This document shows positions 1 to 9,886 of a stretch of DNA of 64,000 nucleotides, in pieces; position 1 is the first letter of the stretch, and every line of letters begins with the position of its first letter. Under the pieces are notes generated by a model. It saw nothing but the letters and a program-made list of their open reading frames with translations. It had not been told where the DNA came from and did no database searches. A program made the translations under genes and the position numbers. The DNA is from Vandiemenella viatica. Its lineage: Eukaryota > Arthropoda > Insecta > Orthoptera > Morabidae. The DNA is taken from NCBI GenBank assembly GCA_031002005.1, contig CM061921.1, positions 141,765,283 to 141,829,282 on the forward strand, given 5' to 3'.

Positions 1-197
1 GATTTTCTTTCGTGGTTAAGGGGGTCAGGGATTGGAATAAGTTACCAAGAGAAATGATGAATAATTTACCAAAAACGTTGAATTTAAAGTAGAAATTTGT
101 AGTAGGCAAAAGTAGGTGGGCACAAAAAAGAGTGAAAAAATGTGTGTGTGTAAGGAAATTGCCACCGGAGCGTGCGCTCCATTTCAATTAAATTAAA
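1..197 (+). mobile_element. LINE-A, 3' terminal fragment
   Basis: This is the 3' end of a non-LTR retrotransposon. The translated pieces GVRDWNKLP-like (here G.GIRDWNKLPREMMNNLPKT) are the conserved C-terminal tail seen in Jockey/CR1-type reverse transcriptase ORFs. The 3' untranslated part ends in GCCACCGGAGC..GCTCCATT and then an AATTAAATT tail. The same tail occurs at 7440-7491, 9840-9886, 31490-31528 and, reversed, 57629-57660, which fixes the strand and the 3' end. The fragment is cut by the window edge, so its true length is unknown. Confidence 0.8.
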
Positions 198-198
198 T

Positions 199-451
199 AG
201 GAACGTCCACCATGCTTGCCGCACTTGCGTTTTCTGCCGGACGTGTGGAAACAATGTACTAGGGGACCGGAGTTGCGTGTGCGGCAACGCTGCGGCGTGG
301 TGGGCAAGAACTTAGAAAAACGACCGCAGGGTGGACGAAGGTCGCTGCAGCCATGCCGAAGGTATATATGCATAGCTGTGTACTCGCAGCAACTGCGGCA
401 CCTCTGCGGCGGCGATGCGTGAAATGACGGACGTGTGCACCGGACGTTCCT
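199..451. repeat. GC-rich island with short inverted ends
   Basis: A GC- and CpG-rich block directly follows the LINE-A tail. It begins AGGAACGTCC (199-208) and ends with the reverse complement GGACGTTCCT (442-451), so it could be a small DNA element with ~10 bp inverted repeats. Inside are many CTGCGGC/GCCGCAG motifs. Overlapping open frames on both strands look like composition effects of high GC and not genes. No target duplication was found. Confidence 0.35.
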
Positions 452-1307
452 CCGCAAGTGGTTGGCGGTTGGCGCGTTACACCTTTCCTATTATTTAAAC
501 GTATATGGATTGGAAGCATGTACAGGATTATATAATGAAGCGACTTGCAGAATTACACTAACGAACATCAATTTATTGCGGGCGCTGCATTCCAGGTAAT
601 AGACACTAGAGCGGAAATAGCATTTCGGGGAAAAAATTGTGTTTCTCACAAAGTATGACGAATCTAGATATACGGATTCACGTGAGTTATTTGTTGGGCT
701 GGAGAGTGACTGATTAAAACAATTAAAATCCATTAAATACATGTCTGACACTTTACGTTAGATTTCATCTCCACCTTTAATTACTGTCAAGTGATTGTTT
801 GGTTATGTTAAGAAAAAAATATTATTAAAACACTAGGTTTTTTTCGGGCAAAAGAGCGCAAACAAGGTCAGAAGCAGTTTCAAGTCATCGCCAGAATTTA
901 AATCAATATTATCATTGTTTTGCGATTTGTGCATACAAAATGCACTTTTTACAAGGTAATATATTTATTTGTTGCATATTCCAGTAATTTAAAAAAATAA
1001 TAGGATAAAAGTATTTAAACCAATTTAGTCAATTCAATAATGTAGCCGTTCTGATTTCAAGGTTTTAATGTGGTGTTAATTGATTAATTACTCTGCCAAA
1101 TAATCTTAACGATTTTTTTCGACCCATACGTTCAAAGGATATTACGGAGGATATTATTACCTTACAGCAATTAATTATAACTTCTTGAATTTCTCGATTA
1201 AATGACAGGCTCCTGCTTTACAAATAATGAATCGCAAAAAACAAATTTAATTCCCTCTGTTTATTATGTATGTTGTCGAGTGTTTAACACATATACCGGT
1301 CGCTACC
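452..1307. other. AT-rich stretch, nothing recognised
   Basis: No repeat family, RNA gene or convincing coding frame seen. Short A/T runs only. Confidence 0.5.
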
Positions 1308-1485
1308 GGCGGCAGAGGGCGGGGAGGAATTCGGCCATGGCCTTTTTAATAAAACCATCCTGGCAAATACTTGGCGTGATTTCACGAAACCATGGAAAAC
1401 TGAAATCTGGGTAGCCGGACGATGATTAGAACATGCGTCATCCCGAATGCGAGGCCACAGCGTTACCGCTTACGTACCACGCGGT
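1308..1485 (-). mobile_element. SINE-1 copy (3'-truncated, diverged)
   Basis: Read on the minus strand this is the tRNA-derived SINE that recurs through the window. The tRNA-like head (ACCGCGTGGTACGTAAGCGG, then ..AACGCTGTGGCCTCGCATTCGGGATGACG) is at the right end and the body (CCATGGTTTCGTGAAATCACG.. and GGCCATGGCCGAATTCC) at the left. The tail with the GACGAGGCGTAAA motif is missing. Compared with the best copy (18382-18645) it is diverged, and the B-box region has decayed. Confidence 0.85.
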
Positions 1486-1870
1486 TTTAAATTCTGGAGT
1501 TAATAATGAGCTCTCTGGTGCCGTTTGACCTGAATTGGTTTTTTGGAAGCTAACACAAGGCACAATCCATGGTGATTACCAATGGCTGATGGCGGGAGGC
1601 CGTAGAGTGTTCCCACTCATGTAAGGGAGGCCGCATCTCATTAGCCGAAGTGTTGAGATCAGCGCGAGCCACAGGTTAGCCCTCGCTACCTCGCCGCTAC
1701 CTCCCCACCACGTTGCCTAGTGTCGTTTGGCACAGAGCACTTTAGAGCAACAGAAGGAGTGCGCACCTCTGCTGCAAACCGATGGCAACAGCGCACCACT
1801 ACCCACGCCTGTGATGTTTACCGAAAGAGAGTGGATAGCAGCGCGCCATCCCCGCCAGCAGAGGCGGCTC
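1486..1870. other. Unrecognised, moderately GC-rich
   Basis: Short open frames of 74 and 87 codons overlap from 1720 onward in two frames, which argues against coding. No family recognised. Confidence 0.4.
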
Positions 1871-1944
1871 CGTTCCCACGACGTGTTGTTGGGTATCCGT
1901 CCTGCGCGGCGCGGCTTACAAGACGCCGTGGGAACGCGGCTTAA
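1871..1944. repeat. Short hairpin related to palindromic MITE at 63330
   Basis: Inverted arms CGTTCCCACGACGT (1871-1884) and ACGCCGTGGGAACG (1923-1936) are followed by CGGCTTAA. The core GCGTTCCCACGGCG and the adjacent CGCGGCTTAA match the termini of the element at 63330-63508, so this is probably a diverged or truncated relative. Only one complete terminus is visible here. Confidence 0.5.
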
Positions 1945-2166
1945 TGCAGGCAGATCTTGTATTTATAACATCAAAGAAAAAAAAAATTAATTGGTTCTTT
2001 CGTATAACAGGGCTGCAAGAAACACATAATTCAAAAATACTATTCAACAATTCCACTTTAACAAAATGCGTTGAACCTTCGGCGAGTCTCGATAGTATCC
2101 GAAGTGTGAGTAACACTGGCTGTCATCACAGAGCTGCTTGGCTAACCAGGAAATTTCAAATAAATA

Positions 2167-2300
2167 ACTGCATTTTATTTTGATTCTTGGCTGTCCGGGT
2201 GACGCTGCGTCATGATTCGTGTAGCCGACGTTTCAACCATCCTTCTGTGTCAAGAATCAACTGACTCTGGACGCAGAAACCTACCACTGCATTTTATTTT
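2167..2300 (-). mobile_element. 104-bp insertion with hammerhead-like core, 15-bp flanking repeats
   Basis: The 15-mer ACTGCATTTTATTTT occurs at 2167-2181 and again, identically, at 2286-2300. It brackets 104 bp (2182-2285) like a target-site duplication. On the minus strand the insert contains AGAAGGATGG followed by TTGAAACGTCGGC, resembling the stem II / GAAAC part of hammerhead-ribozyme motifs. GATTCTTG and CAAGAATC (2182-2189 and 2251-2258) form short inverted arms. A similar motif is found in three other places in this window (4205, 49390, 55144). Hammerhead motifs are known in Penelope-like retroelements; membership here is inference. Confidence 0.5.
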
Positions 2301-3199
2301 ATTTGCACCTAAAGTGTTAAAAGGAAGTGTTAAGGACATTGTCTGTTGTGGAAATATCTGCACACAAATACGAAGGGTAGAAATAAAAAATTATAATACG
2401 AGTAAGAGATAAATGCCGACATTTACGTGTTGCTGTTTGTTTACTTATGACGATTAAATGCATAAATGCATGTAAAGAGAAGAGAATCTGATGTTTAGAA
2501 TCTATTAAAGCTGTTAAAAGAACCAGGTCACAACATAAGAATTTTTTGACAGAAGATAGGAAACGGCAAGTTTATTAGAAACTCAGAGAAAGTTTACAAA
2601 AAACTTAAGAAATCATAAAATAAATCAAACAAATATATAATAGTTACTCATTTCTGAAATATGCTTTCCTCAGAAACTTTTTCATAAAAGTACAAAAACG
2701 GAGATAAGAAACATTATAATGCCAAGCAAAGGTGCGATTTTCATCTTCTCACTGCGAGTCTACTGAAATCATTGTGTTTATCTCCTGTTGCCTGTTGCGT
2801 AAAAGTAGCGAAAAAAAGGATACATGAAGATTTTACTATATACAATGGTAATTTAATTATCACAACCTATAAGGTGGTTAATGGCAAGCACTTCAGTAGC
2901 CACGCACGCTGCCCCTATAAAGAGCTATACCCTAATAGTTTAATGTGCGAGGAGAACGTATGCTGTTAGCAATGAAATTGTTAAATACACAACAGCCATT
3001 GTCATACCGATCGTTGCAGATGATATCTCAGTAGTCTTAAGAACGAATAGTTTTTTTTAATTTAATTGACAGGAGCTTAACGTGACATTGGATTCATAGA
3101 ATCAATTGAATTTATTTATCTGTATATTTATTACTCTTGTTCTATAGATCCCTGCTGAAGAAGGACTTCTCAGATGTGGAACATGTCATGGTTAATATA
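2301..3199. other. AT-rich stretch, nothing recognised
   Basis: No recognised repeat or gene. A 65-codon frame at 2772 shows no family resemblance. Confidence 0.5.
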
Positions 3200-3954
3200 C
3201 AGGGTGATTATAATTAAAGTTTAAGTTTCAAAACGCTCTAAAAAACTAACCACTGATTAGAATGACGTCAAAATTAAACGGCGTATTATTGAAGAAGGGG
3301 GAAAGAACATGAACGGTGATTCTGCACCAGTGGCTCTGCAGAACTTCAGGACCCTCAAGGGTAGGAAAAAAGCGTTGGACCGATGACTGTCATGGGTCTG
3401 GTGAAAATGATGAAAAAATTCTAAAATTCAGCTTCGTTTGATGTGCAGTCTGGTAGAGGAAGGAAAAGATGTGAATCGGCGGTAGTTTAAGTGGCCACAG
3501 CAGTTCAGGAGGCGTCGAGAGGTGGTTTGCAACCATGCAGTGCACGGAGAATTGCCCGAACATTGGACAGGCCTGTGAGCACGGTGCATAACATCCTGCA
3601 ATGCTATCCGTACAAAATTTGCCATGTGCAGGAGTTGTTTCCTTCTGACCTGCCAGCAAGAGAGGGTTTTGCTTTGAAATTTCTTGCTCGCATGGAAGTG
3701 GACAATTATTGGCCGTGGAAAATTCTGTGGACAGACAAAGCCCATTTCCATCTGACGGGATATGTTTTACGATTTGTCATTTGTAGACGAAATTCTGATG
3801 CTTACAGCGCTATCTGTCGCTAAGATTTGGAACTATTTTTTTTGGTTCGTATTCTTTCCCCCTATCTTCAAAAATACTCCGTTCAATTTTGACGTCATTC
3901 TAATCAGTGGTTCGTGTTTTAGAGCGTTTTGAAACTTAAACTTTAATTATAATC

Positions 3955-3960
<6 letters not shown>
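3200..3960 (+). mobile_element. Mariner-like DNA transposon, internally deleted
   Basis: The ends are long inverted repeats. The left runs from 3200 (C)AGGGTGATTATAATTAA to about 3297, and its reverse complement occupies about 3862-3960, with roughly 90 of 97 bases matching. TA lies on both sides (3198-3199 and 3961-3962), as expected for the Tc1/mariner superfamily. Inside is a transposase remnant (separate entry) that stops shortly after the first catalytic Asp block, so the element cannot move by itself. The right end sits directly against a (TA)n microsatellite, which may have been the insertion target or grown from the TA duplication. Confidence 0.85.
3309..3823 (+). pseudogene. Mariner-family transposase remnant
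   Basis: The open frame at 3491-3823 gives a winged-helix DNA-binding segment ([20 protein letters not shown]) and then the start of the catalytic domain, [20 protein letters not shown], where the Asp of WTD corresponds to the first Asp of the DDE/D triad. The usual Glu after it (WTDEAHF) is Lys here. Upstream, in other frames, VALQNFRTLKG and SFDVQSGRGRKR are the expected N-terminal pieces, so at least one frameshift and stops lie before 3491. After HFHLTGYV the sequence jumps to unrelated residues ending at 3823, and the second and third catalytic residues are absent. This is a dead gene. Confidence 0.8.

Positions 3961-4010
<50 letters not shown>
3961..4010. repeat. (TA)n microsatellite
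   Basis: About 25 uninterrupted TA units run directly against the right inverted repeat of the mariner-like element. Confidence 0.95.
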
Positions 4011-4014
<4 letters not shown>

Positions 4015-4204
4015 CAACATGAATAAAAATCATAGTGAAAAAGTATTATATGCTGCAAACAAACAAATAAAATAAACACTAAACACCTGTTTCGCTAATT
4101 CCATATTTGCTGTTAGAGAAAGTGTTCTTATTGCACAGGTGGCACTACTTCACTTCTTCAGTAGTGATGTGATATATTCATGCCAATTAAGGTTCTTATC
4201 TCTT

Positions 4205-4382
4205 TGTAAATAACTTCGCGAGATTTAGGTCTACGTTACGTCCTAACACTCCTCCTTTTCCCGACGTTTCTAGCAGAGTCAGGAAACGACTTACCTTCTA
4301 AAGATGACCATAGTCATTGGTCAAAATGTCGGGAAAAGGAAGAGTGTTTGAGCGCAACATAAATCTCTAGAAGTTATTTACA
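4205..4382. repeat. Fold-back element with hammerhead-like cores on both arms
   Basis: The left arm TGTAAATAACTTC.. (from 4205) pairs with ..AGAAGTTATTTACA (ending 4382). The arms continue through AACACTCCTCCTTTTCCCGAC against GTCGGGAAAAGGAAGAGTGTT, giving ~70 bp imperfect arms. The plus arm has CTAAAGATGACCA, loop TAGTCAT, TGGTC then AAAATGTCGGG (4298-4333). The minus arm has CTGACTCTGCTAGAAACG (complement of 4264-4282). Both are diverged versions of a CTGA-GA / stem / GAAAC hammerhead-like core. No target duplication identified. Confidence 0.5.
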
Positions 4383-5234
4383 TCAAGACGGCTGCAAAAA
4401 CCGCAATCTTTTCTAAGGTTTTATACTCTTTGTATCCAAAATTGTGTTGTATTTGCAATGTTTATGCAATCTCGCTGTGCATTATTTTTCTTTAAAATGT
4501 AATGTTTTTTTTCATTTTGTTTAGTGTCATCTGCAAATAAAACGATCTTAGCCTTTCAGATAAGTTTCCAGGAAGATCACTGATGTATAACAAAAACAGA
4601 GGGTACTAGGGCAGAGCCTTGTGGAATGCTATATTGTATTTTCTCCCAATCTGATGAAGCATCTTTAATGATTTTAGAATAAAATAGAGTTTTGCATTCA
4701 ATTTTCCATATATTAATCAAACCATTTACCTGTGGCTCCATATATATCACAGTATTCCATTTTTCAAAATTAATTAATTTAGAGGTAACAGATACATCTA
4801 TCTATACGGTCGAGAGTATGAAAACTTCTAAACCTATTGAACAAGTTATGTATGACAAGGTTGCTGCAAGTATCTACCCAATTATTTCGTATCAAATAGC
4901 CGATAGTTACAGTACGCGTTGCAACCTTGCGAGTTAACTCTCAACTTAAGTCATCGTCTTTTCTCCAACCACGCTTACAAAACAAAAAAAAAAACAAAAA
5001 AACACCAAAATCGAAAAAAGCCTCCTTCATAGTCTGGGCGTCATATCTGAGCAGTTAATTGCTTCTTGGAACACGTTTACTTGATACTTACGTTCCACGA
5101 ATGTCAGTTAGATCTAGCCTTGACCTTCCACCCCTTGTAGCATGTATAGTGACATCACATAAATATTTTGATAGCACGCTGTTTTTGTATTTACGAACGT
5201 TATTTGTCACACTGGTGGAGTTGAGAGACTAGAA
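4383..5234. other. AT-rich stretch, nothing recognised
   Basis: No gene or repeat family seen. An A-rich run lies at 4978-5001. Confidence 0.5.
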
Positions 5235-5425
5235 TTTTGGAGAACCTTCCGGCTATCCGGAGTTCGGTTTTTCATGGATTCCAGAAAACTCTCTAGGTGA
5301 TTTCCGCGATGGTTTTTGCATAAGAACCACACCAGATTTTCTTCCCGATCGTTACCCACAATGCTGCCGGTTGCTATTACCACATCCTCGACGAATCGTA
5401 AAGTCAGAAACAAAAAAAGAAGCAA
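5235..5425 (+). mobile_element. Old, strongly diverged SINE-1 copy
   Basis: Landmarks of SINE-1 appear in order: GGCTATCCGGA, CGGTTTTTCATGGATTCC, TCTAGGTGATTTCCGCGATGG and CCTCGACGAATCGTAAAG (consensus GACGTCGACGAGGCGTAAAG). Divergence is high. An open frame on each strand here is incidental. Confidence 0.5.
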
Positions 5426-6029
5426 AATGAATAAAAGAAACACTGAATTCGTGGATCATTCTGTAGCATGCTTGCTCAATGAATTAAAAATCACACGCCC
5501 ATTATTAATTATATATATGGACTCAAGGACAATTCTAGTCCATTCGTAGTTCGGTGAAGAGCTATTGCAGAGCATAAGTTCTCTTTAAACAGCACAGTTT
5601 TCTGTGTCAAATACGAACTATCCGCTAATTTGTGATAGTGAAAAAAGTTCGTATTTAAACCGTTAATTTAATTTTTTTGAGACTTGTGTTGTTAATTAAC
5701 AGATAAACTATCAAAGAAATGTTTGATAGGTATCAGAAAGCAGAAGAAGAACCTTATTTTTTCTTAATTGCATCGCAAAACTCATCTGTTATAGTTTTTA
5801 CGATTTAAACACAACGTCACCACGTATATGGGGCTAACTGTCTTAAACATTTCGACAGCGAGAATGCTTGCGCCAGACAGTATTAAATGTATTGTTCTTA
5901 TAATTGAACTATTAAATTAGCGGACCGTTTTATTTCTCATTGTGTCAATGTCACATCGAAACATAACGTGAGTTTCCCACTTTCGTTGAAATAGCTGGGT
6001 TATGTTTGATCCGTGCACACCTGCAAAAT
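5426..6029. other. AT-rich stretch, nothing recognised
   Basis: No family recognised. Confidence 0.5.
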
Positions 6030-6271
6030 GTACGGTTTTTGCCTTTCTGTCATGGATGAAATATGGTACTAATCGGGATAAAAAGAATCCTACATGATAA
6101 CTGATGATATGAACTAATACTATGTGCAGTTCCGCTGAAATCCTTTGATTAGTTTTTGCGTGAGTTGATCAATACAAAGAAAGGGTTCAACATTTACGGT
6201 TTTGGCCTATATATTATGGATAACTATGTCATTAATCCAGATGAAAAGTATCCTATGTGTTAACTGATGAT
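6030..6271 (-). repeat. Tandem ~150-bp repeat units, left part
   Basis: Units share ACGGTTTTnGCC, AATCnnGATnAAAAGnATCCTA, ATGCAGTTnnGnTGAAATCC and TTAGTTTTTGCGTGAG. One unit covers about 6030-6180 and a second starts near 6195 and is interrupted at 6271 by the hAT element. The wording GTTCATTAGGTTCTGCGTGAA / ATCCGTTC resembles a repeat common in insect genomes (Helitron or RTE-associated); I cannot decide between these. The remainder is at 7757-7995. Confidence 0.55.
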
Positions 6272-7756
6272 GAGGGTTCAGATTTTTATGACCAAAAAAT
6301 AGAGAAATATGCATGCAAATATGACCTATAAAAAGCAAAATATGACCAAACCTTTAAATTTACTATACTTTAAAACATACTCAATTATGCATCATTTAAT
6401 TAGTCTAGTAGTGCCACTTTCATGTAGCATAATGGACTTCCGTGAACTCACTGCACCATTCGGTAATTAAATATTGTCGATGTAACTTTAATTTCACATA
6501 ATTTACAGAAAATATCTCTTTCGTCTCTACTAAAATACTCTTCTCCAAATTCCTTTACATAGTTCCATAACTTTCAGAGAATTTTGTTTTCGGCATTCCG
6601 ATACTCACTTCCATTGTAGATTTAACACTGACTGTGGATTATTTTTAAAAGTATTGGCGACAATGAGACATTAAATGACGCGAATCGACACAGGCAAGCT
6701 GCTGCTGCATTTTCGAGATTAAAAGGAGGGAGGAACATTGACCTTTAGAGAGTGACTATAGTGTATAATTCTTGACTGGTGAATTCTTTCCAGTACAGTG
6801 ACAGTTTTGTTTTTCTTCCAATGTTTAATAGGAGTTCAGTTCTATATCTTGGCATTACATTTGATAACAAGCTTAACTGGGCAGGACACATTGGACAGGT
6901 GGTAAGAAAAGATTTCAAAATTCTGCACTTGCTGGAGAGAGTGATGAGGGGATGTACGAGAGAAGTGAGGGAGTTGTGTTACAAAACTTTGGTCAGACCA
7001 TTGCTGGAATATGATAGTGTAGTACGGGACCCTCATTTTACGTATCAAATACAGGAGTTGCAGAGGGTGCAAAATAGGGCTGCTAGATTTGTTTCTGGAA
7101 ATTATCGCAGAATCCAATCAGTGACGGATATGATAAAGGAGCTGAAATGGGATTCATTGCAAGATAGGCATGGATGAGGCAAGATGAGGCATGGAAAGAT
7201 ATTGGAATGGGTATGAAAAGTAGTGCATGGAAGGGAAAAGATAACCATGACCAAAAGCTGGTACTCGATTTCAGGCACAAGTGTGTGGGAAGATTCTCTT
7301 TTTAGGTAAGGGTGTCAGGGATTGGAATGACTTACCAAGAAAAATGATGAATAATTTACCGAAAACGTTGAAAGAATTTAAATATAAAATTTGTAGAGGG
7401 CAAATGTAGGTGGCTGCAGGATAGGGGGAAGATGGGGGAGTAGGGAAATTGCCACCGGAGCCTGTGCTCCATTGCAATTAAATTAAATTATATAATTATC
7501 TTAATTTCTTCTCATCTATAACTTCTAGTGAATTCCCGGTACTATTATAAAATTTTCAGATTTTTCTTCAAAATATGACCATATGATCCTAAATACCATC
7601 GTAATATAGTAATATGACCAAAACTAGAAAATGGTCTAAATATGCATTTTACATTTAAATACAATCATAAACGTTCAGTCAGTGTTTAATTCAACATTAC
7701 AACTCAAAAAGAAGGCAGGAAAAAAAATATGACATGACATAAAAATCCGAACCCTA
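6272..7756 (-). mobile_element. Non-autonomous hAT element (copy 1) carrying a LINE
   Basis: The ends are AGGGTTCAGATTTTTATG (6273 on) and CATAAAAATCCGAACCCT (to 7755), inverted repeats of ~18 bp. CTGATGAT flanks both sides (6264-6271, 7757-7764), an 8-bp target duplication typical of hAT transposons. Removing the inserted LINE-A (6843-7491) leaves ~836 bp, the same size as the copies at 59327 and 61238. On the minus strand around 6595 it encodes a frame-broken start MPKTKFSES, the N-terminus of a BED-finger/CGGBP1-like hAT protein. The rest of a transposase is absent. Confidence 0.85.
6843..7491 (+). pseudogene. LINE-A 3' fragment with reverse transcriptase C-terminus, nested in hAT
   Basis: The frame up to 7177 gives YLGITFDNKLNWAGHI, LCYKTLVRPLLEYDSVVRDP, LQRVQNRAARFVSGNYRR and MIKELKWDSLQDR. 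This is the thumb/C-terminal region of Jockey/CR1-type non-LTR reverse transcriptases. After a stop, the frame pieces continue as DFRHKCVGRFSF and GVRDWNDLP before the 3' UTR and AATTAAATT tail. The polymerase catalytic part is missing because the copy is 5'-truncated. Comparison with the hAT copy at 59327 places the left junction near 6842. TATA at both junctions may be a short target duplication. Confidence 0.85.
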
Positions 7757-7995
7757 CTGATGATATACCCTATCACTTTACGAAGATTTGTTGATTTAAG
7801 ATCATTAGTTTCTGCGAGAAGGGTGCACAGATAGATAAAACTTTCAAAATTTACGGTTTTGGGAACAATATTACTAATCTGGATAAACAGTATCCTAAAT
7901 GTTATCCAGAGACGTAAGTCATCACTATATGCAGTTTTGTTGAAATCCGTTCATTAGGTTCTGCGTGAAGCACGGACAGACAGGCACTACTGTTA
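7757..7995 (-). repeat. Tandem ~150-bp repeat units, right part
   Basis: This continues the units interrupted by the hAT element. The second half of unit two (to ~7830) is followed by a third unit with TTTACGGTTTTGGG, CTAATCTGGATAAACAGTATCC and TTGAAATCCGTTCATTAGG. The three units share word order with about 65-75% identity by eye. Confidence 0.55.
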
Positions 7996-9214
7996 TAAGA
8001 AGTGTAAATTGCAATTACTGTTTTCATAATAAATTTGGGGCATTACTGCAATTTTACCATATACAATATATATGATTGTACGTTGCCGAATTATGCATAC
8101 ATTGCGTGATTGGAATGATTTTTGTTGTACATACCTAGTGTTGGATAGTACAAGATGAGACGAGGGTCTGTTAATTCACATTAAAAGTGACTTGGCACCA
8201 AAGGTAATTTTATTCCGTTGCGTCCGTCCAAACGAAATTATCTGCCAAATATTTAACACGTGTAGGATGAAGAATTTATTAAAAAATTACAGCTCATACT
8301 AACTTTCATTGGGGTAGCATGGTTTGTTACCATACTATAATAATTATCGATTCCGGATTATCGAAAATCCCCTCCAGACTTTGAAAGTAAATATAGATGA
8401 TGTGAAAACCAAAGTTATGGAAGCCACAAGTTTGCCTAGCTGTCTCTTCCGATACTACAATTGAATTGATCGATTTAGCCACAACGTGTCAACGTTCTAC
8501 GTAGATTATATAATGAATACTCTCACACCAAAAAGAATGGAAAATTAGGGGTATCGGGTAATTCACGAAAATTTTATAATTTATCTTTAATTTGATTTTC
8601 TGCAAGATGCATGAGTTGGGATAAGGACTTCACCTATCAGCCTGTTTGGGATCGCACTACGTAATGCGGATAGTAAACAAGAAATTTGAAACACTCAGCG
8701 CTTCAATCTACTCTCATGAGGTATGGCGTATTGCTTAACTGAATACAAATTCTCTTTCGCTCATTTCATCAGCAACGCGAACTGGCAATTGAATCTGTAT
8801 CATTAGATGTAAATCATTTAACAAGAATGGTGGCACACTAAATCTAATGAGTCTTTCTAATATGTGTGTTGATTCCAGTTAAATTAAATATTTTTGGAAT
8901 GCTCTTAGTTGCTGCTCGTAGTTGACTATCATTACTGTCACCACTAGCAATAGTGTCAAAGTTTGTTTACGAGCATGTATTCCAAATACAAGGAATCATG
9001 GATAAATGACTACTATTCAGCAGTCAGTAATCACAAAGCACTGCGCTATGTGCCTGATCTGGCCATAATTTTACAGGACTGAGTAGTATTGTACAGGACA
9101 CATGTTTGCGTGCAATATTTGAGCAGTCATTTTGGTATGTTGTGCAATTCGGCTATTTAATTTTCAATTTGTCCTTAACGAAAAATAAATGACAACCTCT
9201 ATCCAATTATAATC
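7996..9214. other. AT-rich stretch, nothing recognised
   Basis: No family recognised on either strand. Confidence 0.5.
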
Positions 9215-9886
9215 TAATGTTCTCAAAAAGCTAAAAAAAAGTAAAGGGGTTGGTTTAGATAATATTACTACAGATGTATTAAAATGGGATACGATATTGT
9301 ACCTTACCTTGAAATTTTATCCAGAGAAGTTAGGGAATTTGTTTATAAAACTTTGATCAGAACATTGATTGAATATGGTGGTTTAGTTTAGGATACACTT
9401 TTTGGTTATCAAATACAGGAGTGGGAGAGTATGCAAAGAAGAGCAGCTAGATTTGTTTGTGGAAATTATCGCAGGACCCAGTCAGTAACTGATATGGTAA
9501 AGGAGCTGGATTTTGAGTCATTGGAGTAAAGGAGGAGGGTGAAGAGAGTGCTGGTAATTTACAGAGCATATGTTGGTGTTGGGGCTTGGAGGAATATTGG
9601 TCCAAGAATTAGGAATAGTGCACGGAAGGGGAAAGACGACCATCACCACAAAAAAAAAATTTGTTGGTAAGGGTGTCAAGGATTGGAACAAATTACCAAG
9701 TGAAGAGTTGAATAATTTACCAAAAACTCTTAAGGAATTTAAAATTAAAATTTCTAAACCAGAAGAGTAAAATGGTGAGGAATTGAACTCTTCAGTTGTA
9801 AATGATAATTTAAAAAAGTAAAAGGGGAAATTAGATGATTATGGGGAATTGCCACCAGAGCATTAGCTCCATCGCAATTAAGATTA
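9215..9886 (+). pseudogene. LINE-A copy with internal deletion
   Basis: It starts with LKKLKKSKGVGLDNITTDVLK, a motif from the front of the reverse transcriptase domain, then jumps to VREFVYKTLIRTLIEYGG, MQRRAARFVCGNYRR and MVKELDFESLE near the C-terminus. The catalytic centre (YADD region) is therefore deleted. The tail KGVKDWNKLPSEELNNLPKT is at 9660-9735. The copy ends with GCCACCAGAGCATTAGCTCC and an AT-rich tail. Stops occur between these blocks. Confidence 0.8.

Noticed and set aside
188..519. Overlapping open frames of 68-89 codons on both strands in the GC-rich block
   Set aside because: Frames overlap in several phases, lack recognisable motifs and are explained by high GC lowering stop frequency.
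1720..1990. Two overlapping plus-strand frames (74 and 87 codons)
   Set aside because: Different frames of the same DNA, running into a transposon-like hairpin; no family resemblance.
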